A stretch of DNA of 64,000 nt, taken from the NCBI GenBank assembly GCA_947396885.1, contig OX377201.1, positions 64,330,983 through 64,394,982 on the forward strand, given 5' to 3'. Every line of letters starts with the position of its first letter. Within the stretch, counting starts at the first letter, position 1. Source of the DNA: Heligmosomoides polygyrus polygyrus. Its lineage: Eukaryota > Nematoda > Chromadorea > Rhabditida > Heligmosomidae. The translations under genes were made by a program, and so were the position numbers. The notes below the pieces were generated by a model. It made no database searches. It saw only the letters and a list, made by a program, of their open reading frames with translations, and had not been told where the DNA came from. Of the stretch, positions 1 to 9,200 are shown piece by piece.

Positions 1-42
1 CTCTGACTGCTCCATGTTGTTGTACTTGACCTAGGGATCGTC

Positions 43-55
43 GTGAAACTTCTAG
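43..55 (+). promoter_or_regulatory. Splice acceptor (possible trans-splice site) abutting the PEX2 start codon
   Basis: The bases just before the ATG at 56 end in ACTTCTAG, a pyrimidine-rich 3' splice site touching the start codon. In nematodes an acceptor this close to the first ATG is typical of spliced-leader trans-splicing. It could also be a cis acceptor for an upstream 5'UTR exon outside the window. Confidence 0.5.
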
Positions 56-251
56 ATGGCGTGTGAAACTCTACGCGTGGAGCAAGTCGATGCGAACATT
101 CTGGATGAGGAGTACCGTCAGCTGATGGAGCAGCAGCTGGATCGCGTGATCGTCGAACTTCCTATTAGCGCCGTTCGTCTGTGTGAACGGATCAAGCCCG
201 AACTACAGCTGGTGCTCGATGGAATAATCTGGACCAGCCGAGTTTACAGAG
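56..251 (+). CDS. prx-2: PEX2 exon 1 (N-terminal region)
   Basis: It encodes 65 codons plus one base and ends at AG|GTGATC, a good donor. The unspliced frame stops five codons later. Key residues are the QVDA motif near residue 10 and a PEL...IIW...VY stretch near 49-65, which matches the family's PEV...LW...IY block. The donor leaves G, which joins exon 2 to give Gly before ASPGQ. Confidence 0.85.
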
Positions 252-3200
252 GTGATCTATTGCGTTAACCATATGTCCACATTGAGTCGGACTGGAAGTT
301 TCCGTCGTTTTCGACTATTAATCTCATATCTTCGTTCAAAGTCAACCGTTTCAAGAAATCCACCAGTAACAGTCTAGTTGTGAACTACTGGGCACTTAGA
401 GTTGATGAACTCCCGGGATACATGTTTTACACGCTGCTGTACACGCCGCGATTTCTGCTCCGAAATATTTCTAAGAATTCCGAAAATAGTGCTGTGAAGA
501 CAACATGCGTGTAGAATAAGAATAATAAAATACGGCCTTCAAATTCAAATCCTGCATTCATTTCTACGGATGAGTTTGAACTTATACTAGTTATTTAGAA
601 TTGTAGCTAGGATCGAAAGAACTTTTCATTCACCGGAACCGAACAACTTTTCAACAGATCTTCATATTCAGCCCCAATCTATTGACCAGCTAACATTCTT
701 GATTCTGTTATGAGCTGTGACCGCGAAGGGTCACCAATCACTAAAATTGTTTGTTTGAGAATCTATATGTTGTTACAGGATGTTTTGTTGCGATCAAAAC
801 TCTTGCGCCAGGCGGGACTCGAACCCGCATCTTCTGCTTTCCGGGCAGCGATGTTCGCCTTACACCACCGTCGCTGTTTGACCGCACGTAACATCCGCGA
901 TATCCTCGAGGCCTGTCAGCACCCACCCGTGATACGGGATGGGCCGGTCGCTGATATCAGCATGGAGCCGGTTAAGCTGAAGGACCTTACTAGTAACAAT
1001 GTTCTAACACATATGCTTAAGCCTGGAGCGGCTGGTAGAGAGGCTATATGTTGTTACAGGATGTTTTGTTGCGATCAATGTGTTAGAACATTGTTTGAGA
1101 ATCGTTTGAGATCGTTTCATGGAAACAGCGCGATAACTCGTGGAGGCGGTTCTTTATTCCTGACGTTTTCGCCAATCACTATATGCTGTTGGCCATCATC
1201 CACTCCTTACGGTTCAAAATAACCATCTTTGGAGAAAGGTGCGTTCCGTTTGCGCTACAGAAAGAGACCAAGGGTTACCATTGGCACCCGCATTTTTCGA
1301 GGTGCTAGATCGCGGAAAGGTGCTAATGGTAAGTAAATTTTTCCTTTCCTATGTAAGCTAAGCAGGATGCTTTCCGACACCTTACACCCTTCGCAGGGTT
1401 ATGAAAATACTGTTAGTGCTTTTCTTTTGGCTATTCCTCTGAAAGGTTGTCTACTCTGAACAACGCTTTCCGGGATTTTAACGTTCTATATGTCTAATGC
1501 AAAGCATCCCATGCAGGTACTCTACTGTTGAGTTCCCAGACAATTCCCTCCCTATGTACTTACATAGGGAGGGAATTCTCTGAGAACTCAACAGTAACAC
1601 TAACACCTTCATCACGTTATTTTAAGCGCCGATGTATGCACAGGGTGTTCCAAAATAGCGTGATGAAGGTTTTGTAATTATAACAATGAAACAACTCACA
1701 ACTTTACAAAACAATATATAGATAACAACGACGTAGGCATTAGGCAACACCATATTAGTCTGGATTCGATGTGCCCCCCCCCCCCCCTTGGCGCGAATAC
1801 AGAAGTCAAAATGCGTGGTGAAGTTTTTGGCGATGAGCCGCAGGTCATCTGGAGACAGTCGTTTCCACTCCCAACGCAGAGATGTCTTTTGGGCCACCAG
1901 GCTGTCGTGGCGCTTGACGCGGATCCTGGCCTTCAAAATGGACCACTATTCGATGCAATGCTATGTGACTGACACAGATATCATGGGCGATTTTTCTCAT
2001 GAGACCCTCAATTTTGGGATTCCTGGACGATCACCCTCACGGCCAAGCTTCTTACATCGACGAGTTTCTGTGGAGAAGTCGACCGACGATGTCGCATTAG
2101 CGCTTTCCTTGACGAAAAAGCTTCAAAATCACAGTGCGATGTTTTGACATCTGAGAAAAACGGCAATTGTGGCAAAATAGAACTTAAAAAATTATAGCAT
2201 GGATAGACAGATGCGCCCAAAAAAGGGACTATCTCCGCTATGCTGCAGATCGATGCGTTCGCATGGGAGAAAGTTAAAACTTCATGACGTTATTTTGGAA
2301 CACTCTGTATATATGCGTTTCGGTGCAATTCTATATTGCGCTCCCAAGATTCAGGCTGTAGAAGACCTAAGTTGGACTTCGTTAGGTATCTATCTCCCAA
2401 GCGTGTGCTGGTCGGTAAAAGCTCGCCTTCGTTTCCCTTGGTCACTGAATTTGGTGTCACATGAAGATTGTTTGCCGGTGGCATGAAGATTTACAAGAAT
2501 GTGAGTGGTGCAGAAACCACACTTTTAGAAGGAACAACTGCCATCTTGGAGAACATCAACTTAACGATGCTGCTAGTTTGCGTTACTTGGGATTTATATT
2601 AGATACAAGTCTTTCCTTCAAAGAGCACTGTAAAGTTGCAGATAAGAAAGCTGATGGATTGGTTTACTACTTATTTAAATATTATTGACTCAGCTTATTT
2701 AAATATTTATTTATTTTCATCGAAAAAACCGTTTGTACATTTGGTGCTAGCTTACATATCATTCGTTAGGTCTATCCTTCCATATAGTAGGCCGCTAACC
2801 AGATAATGCCTTCAGCTTCCTATGGAACTTCGGACAGAGACCTACGTCATGTGAAAGAGCTCGAAACGCAGACTACAAATATGTAGAACAAATTTGCCGA
2901 ATGGATCTCATAAGCAAGTTCTGGCTGACTGAAATCTGCCGACTGTGTGCCGCGTGCGTTGATGCAGCGTGGACGCAGTGCTGCGTAATCAGCGTAGCCG
3001 TTAGCGGCCTCGACAACTTCGGCGGCGTCGCAGTGGTAGTATTGTCGCTTTACAGAAATGTGGCCGTGGGTTCGATTCCCGCACACGCCAGTGCTATTGC
3101 GTTTTGCGACTTATCGTCAGTGAGACCCTTTATCGCCATTTCCAACAGATTTTTGAACAAAAGCATGGCAACAATAGTCTTTCTCGGTTAAGCAGTTCAG

Positions 3201-6200
3201 AAACTGATGCCTGCTTCGTGATCAGCACTCTACCCCGTAGCGAAGCATAACTAGTTTTTCGTCCTCGGCAGTACAGTGCATGGATCCCTTTTGATTTTCG
3301 AACAGCCAGACTATTTCAAGAGGAAGAGATGTTGTTGACAAATTAAATTCTTTACACGAATGGGACCATAAGCGTACTAAGCAACTGGTATGTATAGCTA
3401 ATGATGCAATAACCTTCTCCAACAATGACAGAGGAATGCAAAAAACATGTAAGTGGAATCTAGTGCTCACAAACTGAACATATACGCTTCTTTCTGCCAC
3501 CCGTTCAAAAAGGACGTAATAGCACCCATATTTTGTGTAGCCATCCATCGTCTAACGTATTCAAATGGTTTCCGCCTTGAATGACTTCGCACTTCAATGG
3601 CCGCCCTTGATTGACAATGATGATCGAGGTGCTCTGGTCCGCTTTAGGTTCTCTCTAGGTCCATGCTCGAGTAAAGATGGTGAGGTCAGAAGCACCAATT
3701 TCACCTAAACTTTGTGGATGGGCATTATTTGGGGTGCACACGATTATGATCGTCACGGAAGGCCTTCACAGCAGGGGAAAAGCAATCAATATCGATTGAT
3801 ATCATCGAGCTCTTGACCGGCGATTTCGGTTCTCTCTAACAAACCTTCCAACTCAAGGTGAGCGTTTGCGATGCTATTTTGACAGGATGTAGGGCCCTGT
3901 GAGCGGAGTCCAGAATTACAGTTTGTTTTTGCTGAACGCATTTTTGAACGCCTGAAAAGGAGGTCTGAAAGCGTGCGTGCAACTATCATCAACCCCTACG
4001 ACACTCCACGAGGTGTGCCTCGGCGGCGCAGTTAGTAGTGGGGGGGGGGGAGCGCCCATAGGAGCCCACCGAAGGGGTTCTGGGTTCGACTCCGCGTGCT
4101 GCAAAAACTTTTGCACATATTAGTTTGTTGTTATTACGCTTTCTCATGCCCATTGGAGTCAATTTTAGACCATCAATGCTTACAATAAACCAAGGCTGAC
4201 CATTTGCGCCTTCATAATGCTAGTTTTTCAGCAATGCCTACCTGCACCATATGATTTCTCTGGAAATAAAACGTCCTGTCTTGCTCTTCCCTTTTAGTCA
4301 ACAGCTATGGTGCAAATCTATGAGTCAAGTAAAGCACAAGCGCTTGTCACACCAACAGAAAAGAGAAAAAAAAGAAAAAAGCTGAACGAGTTGTACACAG
4401 CCTCTTCAAATGTTTGCTAACAAATTCAGTACAACACTTATTAACTGCTTATAAGTCGTGTGTTAGACCAATTCTAGAATATGGCACCACAATTTTCTGT
4501 CCGAAATATAAGCGTGAAATGGCCAGGCTGGAATCTGTGCAAAACAGCTCCACAAGAAAGCTCTGGATACGAGTACATGGGTATGGTTACAACACCATCC
4601 CTCCACCGACTTCCCGAAACAAATTCTTCAATCTACATACCCTTGAACGTCGTAGGAGAAGATATGATTTAATTTCGATGTATAAGATGATAAACTGTCT
4701 TACTCGTATTTCCCTTCAGGAGTTCTATATCTTTTCTTCATCGAACACAAGGGTGGTCAGTGGAAGATCCAGTTTCTCAGAGCAAAAGGTCTCAATTTTT
4801 CACTTGCCGTGCTGGCTCTGAATTCCTGAGATTATCTAAAAAACACATTATACCAAATTCCTTAGGGAAGTATAAAAAACTTCTTGACCGACATCTTCAG
4901 GATGCAGCTTAGCAGTTTTCATATTTACTAGGTCGATTCTTGTTGCTTGTTTTGTTTTTTCCTGTTTACAGTTACATCAACTTATGTTTAGTTTTGCCTT
5001 GTTTTTCTTTTGCATGGTTATCCATGTAGTGAATAATAAATAAATAAACAGCATCTACCTATTCCTTGTCAGTGAGGAGCAGTCTTCTCCCTGGCAAGGA
5101 ATCACCACTTCTTCTTCGTTGAACGCGTAATCCGTTGGTGTAGAGAAAGGTCCTGGGTGAACATTACGTATCCAGCTGCCACTCACGCGCATGACAGACA
5201 TGGAAAGGTCCCATTTTCATTATACTACCTCTAACTTGAACAGCCTCTTCTTCCTGACAGTCGATACCTCCATAAATGGTGTCCAGGAGGAGTCCTTTTA
5301 TGGCATCCGCAACCGCAATCTCTCCCCTTGTTGGAGAAGTGAAATCCAGTGTGAAGGTGGAAGGTAGTCGGCCGACAGTATGCTCAGGTGAGAACGACAT
5401 TTTTAGCACGCTTATGTACCGATGTCGCCCGGGTCCATAATATTCAATCATAAGGTGCGCGTATTTGTGTGCAGCTACGGTATTATTGGTGATATGGTAT
5501 GATACAGTGGTGGTGCAGATAGCCATTGTTGAAGAACTAGCACTTATGAAGGCGCAAGTCGACAGCCTTGGTTTGTTGTAAGCATTGATGGTCTAAAATC
5601 GACTCCTTTGGGCATGAGAAAGCGTAATAACAACAAACAAATATGTGCAAAAATTTCGGCAGTTTGGGGACGCGAACTTAGGACCACTCCGGTGCGCTCC
5701 TATGAAGCGTCCCTCCTACCAACTTCCCCTCCGAAGCACACAGTGTGGGTTATCGTAGGGATTGACGGACACGCTTCCACACCTCTTTTTCCGGCATTTA
5801 GAAAGCAAAAACTAACCGTGATTCTGGACTCCGCTCACAGGGCCCTACACCCTGTCAAAATAGCACCGCAAAAGCTCACCATGAGTTGGCAGCTTTTCCG
5901 TGTAAGATTTAACCGATCGGGACTGGAAACACGCGAGTGTTGTGGCCGACGGAGTGCTTTACAGCAGGTGAAAGGTTTCGATCGAGAGGTCAATATCGAT
6001 CGATATTGCTTATTGTAGATTGAAGGTGACTTTCTTTGATTGTATGTCGTTGACAGTTAGGCATCCCGTGTGGAAATTTTTTTGTTCAACTTTGTATTAT
6101 CAGATTGGTGCAAAAGAAATGCAAGTTATTTGCCTTATCGGGGATTATGACCTGCGCCGAGAAATGGATACTTTATGACAACAGCCGACGTCTGCCTAGT

Positions 6201-9200
6201 GGCTGAACCAAAAAAAAAGTTCCCCGACATCATCCAAAGCGGAAAATTTGACGAAAATCGCGTTCAGACATCTGAAATTACAAACTAATTATTTTTTAAA
6301 TGAGCGACCTGAATCAAATTCCATTAAAAAACGCATATAATAACCATTCCAGCACAAGCTTCCACATCACTGAACCGTCTTGAGATGCCGATGTTGAGCG
6401 TAGTGGTGGTGGGGGAAGGGGGGGGGGGGGGATCTGGATGGCTTCATGCCGCATAACTACTCACCTGATCTTAAGGGAGGTAGAGCAAGGTTGGAACATA
6501 ATAAGGTTCTCAAATATTGCCTTCTGTACTGCTAGGGAGTGAAGAAGGCTGCGTTAGTAGAGCAACCAGCTTGAAGTGATTGTCCTTAGCTTAGTGATAC
6601 TGCAACATCGCGCGCAAGTGCGTGATGGTGAGCACTTGGACTATTTAAAATACGGTACCACTGTGTTCAGTCCTAATGCAAAAGAGAAGTAGCTGGACTT
6701 GAATTGGCGCAGAACTACCTCACTGGGAAATTTTGGGCACGGATATAATTACAGCATCATACCACGGCACTTTCGGCATCGCCCAGGAAGATGATCTTTA
6801 ACTTACGTGCTCTTGCGTATCCTAGAAGAAAATGTGATCTAGTCATAATTTACAATTTGGTAAATGATATGGTACCTATCTAGTTCTATTCAGTTTCTTC
6901 TTCTCATTCTCAATGGAAAATTCAAATTCCCAGAGCAAAAAGCAATGTATGATCCTTATTTTTCACCCATGGAGCAGAGGTTCAGTTTTTGAAGCCTTCA
7001 AAGGAAAACAATATACCAAACACCCAAAGGCAATTTTAAAGACCGGTTAACGGGTATGGCCTGAAAACTTTGTAGTTTACTGCTGTTTTTGAAGTATTGC
7101 GTTGTTGTACAAGCCACAAGTCATTTGTTCAGCAACCTGTTGTCTTGTGTTTGGACTTATTTTGTCTGTCCGCATATAGAAATAAATAAATAAGTAAATA
7201 TTGAATGCGTTTTCGTAACGGTGACCTCCTTGACAGTATGCTGTCGAGAACATTTCTCACCGGAATGAACGTCGCTTACAAAAATCATCATTATGCCACA
7301 TTCGAAACAAATACCTATTCGAAAATCGAATATTATTCGAATTTTCGAACCTCGAATAATCGAATTCGAACAATTATTCGAATTTGCGAAACTCGAATAT
7401 AAAGTAATCAAATAATCGAAAATCGAATTCGAATAAATTATTCGAATAATTATTCGAATTCGATTATTCGAGCACAAGTGTACTATTTATCCTCTTCTAC
7501 CACTATATGTTTAATTGAGTATGCCCGTCGATGAGGTTCGGGTGATGTCTCGAATTCAAACCATATTTTACGCGAGGAGAATCCTCCGTTCAACATGGGA
7601 TGTTGCGAAAGCAGCGCAAGCGAAGGCTCTTGGTGACTTTGCAAAGTTGCAACCGCGGACGTTCACGAACGTCCGGATTCAGAACTCGTGTCTCAGATCC
7701 GAAACGTCGTGCTACGAGTGTTCCTATTCAAAAGACGTTCCGCAGACATCGCCTGGCGTGCGAAGGGATTCAGGGGACATGCCGCAGACGTCAGTCAGCG
7801 TGCGATGGGATTCAGAAGATGAGTCGTAGACGTCACTCAAGTCTGGATTCGGGAGACGTGCTACTAACGTCCTTCAACGAAATCAGAAGAAGTGTCAACG
7901 ATGTCCTGTAACGAGTGCTGTTAAGCATGAGAACGGTTGCGGAGCAATCGTTATGAGAGCTTAAAACCTTGATACTAGCCACTTGAGGCTTAAAGAAACT
8001 GATTTGAATCGTTTCTATCAAGACCATCAGCTTAACTGGTTCCGTGGTGATACCAGCGGCCGGCTCATCCCGATATACGGGTGAGTGCTTATCGGTCCCT
8101 CGAAGTGTGGATGTTACGTTTGATCAAACGGCGCCAGTGGTGTAAAGGCGTAGAGCGTTCCCGCCCGGTCGGAAGGAGGTGCAGTTCGAGTCCCGCTTGG
8201 CGCTAGAAGTTTCGATCGCATAAAACATCGTTGTGACAGGTTGCTGAGCAGTCTGAGGGTCTGTGCAGCACAAAGCAATGACGTTACTGGACGGTTCGGA
8301 GAGGAGAGAATGTCCATGATGATCATGCGGAAGGTGAACGGCTTCAGGCCGTAAAAGTACGCAGCAGAGCCTAGATGTTAACGGTTTTTATGTTTTACAA
8401 TTTTCGCGTAGGTTAGCGATGCTGCAAGGTCACGATAGGCGCGCAGTTACGAGGCACGCCATTAGGCGTATCGAGGTGCTGTGTTGTGTTTATTTACCAG
8501 ACATGCCCAGAGTCTCATCGAGTTCGGCAGCACCCCACAGCCACTCACGGAGGCCACCGTACCCCTCCCTTAGGGTATTCGGAGAGGAGAGGCCCGAGCA
8601 ACTGCTAGCGCGGCCAATTCCGGGCACCTGGGCTGCCTCCTTATTAAGTTGGCTCCCCTACGTAGGCGTTAAGGCTCTCTTCTATTCTTCCACCCTGTAT
8701 GTATGAAATGTATAATTGTGTATAGTAATGTATGGGCGCATGTAGCGCAGTCGGAGGAGGCGCTGGCTGTCGCGTGCACCCGATACCAGGTTCCTGGTTC
8801 GATTTCCCGCCCAGGCCAACCAAGCCTTCCATCCCTCCGGGGTCGGTGAATTGGTACCAGACTTGTCTGGGAAGGATAGAGCGCTGACTTGTTCATCGGC
8901 TGGCCACCGCAAGTCATTGCATGGTCAAATACGCATTCAAGTCGCCTCTACGACATCCCGTAGAAGTAGAATGCATGGCGCATCCCAAAATGGATGGAGT
9001 AACTCCGTCCTTTATCCTTTATCCTATGTAATATGTAAACTAAGTTAAAATAAACTCTCATGCTTCAGTTTTGATGTGCTCCTACCCACTACGGGTAGGC
9101 TCTTCTGGAGGTTCTCCCATAGTTGGCGAATCGGACCGCTAGACTTGTTACATTACTATCAACATAACGATACTAAACATTATGCAACGGACATAACATG

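Larger units (their letters stand above)
3838..5915. mobile_element. Foldback DNA transposon, family F, copy 1, interrupted by a CR1 3' end
   Basis: The left arm 3838-4372 and right arm 5050-5180 plus 5524-5915 are imperfect reverse complements. Each arm holds a tRNA-Met-like module (GCCTCGGCGGCGCAG...GGGTTCGACTCC at about 4015-4105; its counterpart at 5660-5760). The termini match copies at 58704-60687 and 61577-61980 (consensus ACAAGGAAAAG-TSCCAACTC). No clean target duplication is visible, so superfamily is unassigned (a Mutator-like foldback is possible). A CR1-like fragment sits at 4385-5048 and an extra ORF-bearing block at 5180-5520. The outer flanks (3785-3800 and 5990-6010) also contain matching ATCGAT-rich inverted sequence, so the true ends may lie further out. 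Confidence 0.6.

Noticed and set aside
741..926. 61-aa ORF across the SINE core
   Set aside because: The DNA is explained by the tRNA-like element; the frame is not kept in the other copies.
3004..3090. Functional tRNA gene
   Set aside because: Acceptor stem has three mismatches and the anticodon arm does not fold; no Pol III T-run just after it.
3222..3548. 108-codon - strand ORF in PEX2 intron 1
   Set aside because: No family resemblance, no supporting splice sites, and it lies antisense in a repeat-rich intron.
6412..6431. G-run as a quadruplex regulatory element
   Set aside because: Homopolymer runs of this kind (also near 1772, 4038, 33301, 63320) are common slippage products and may be assembly-uncertain; no promoter context.
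8419..8917. Cluster of short ORFs
   Set aside because: Overlap on both strands in SINE-related sequence; no splice sites or family resemblance.
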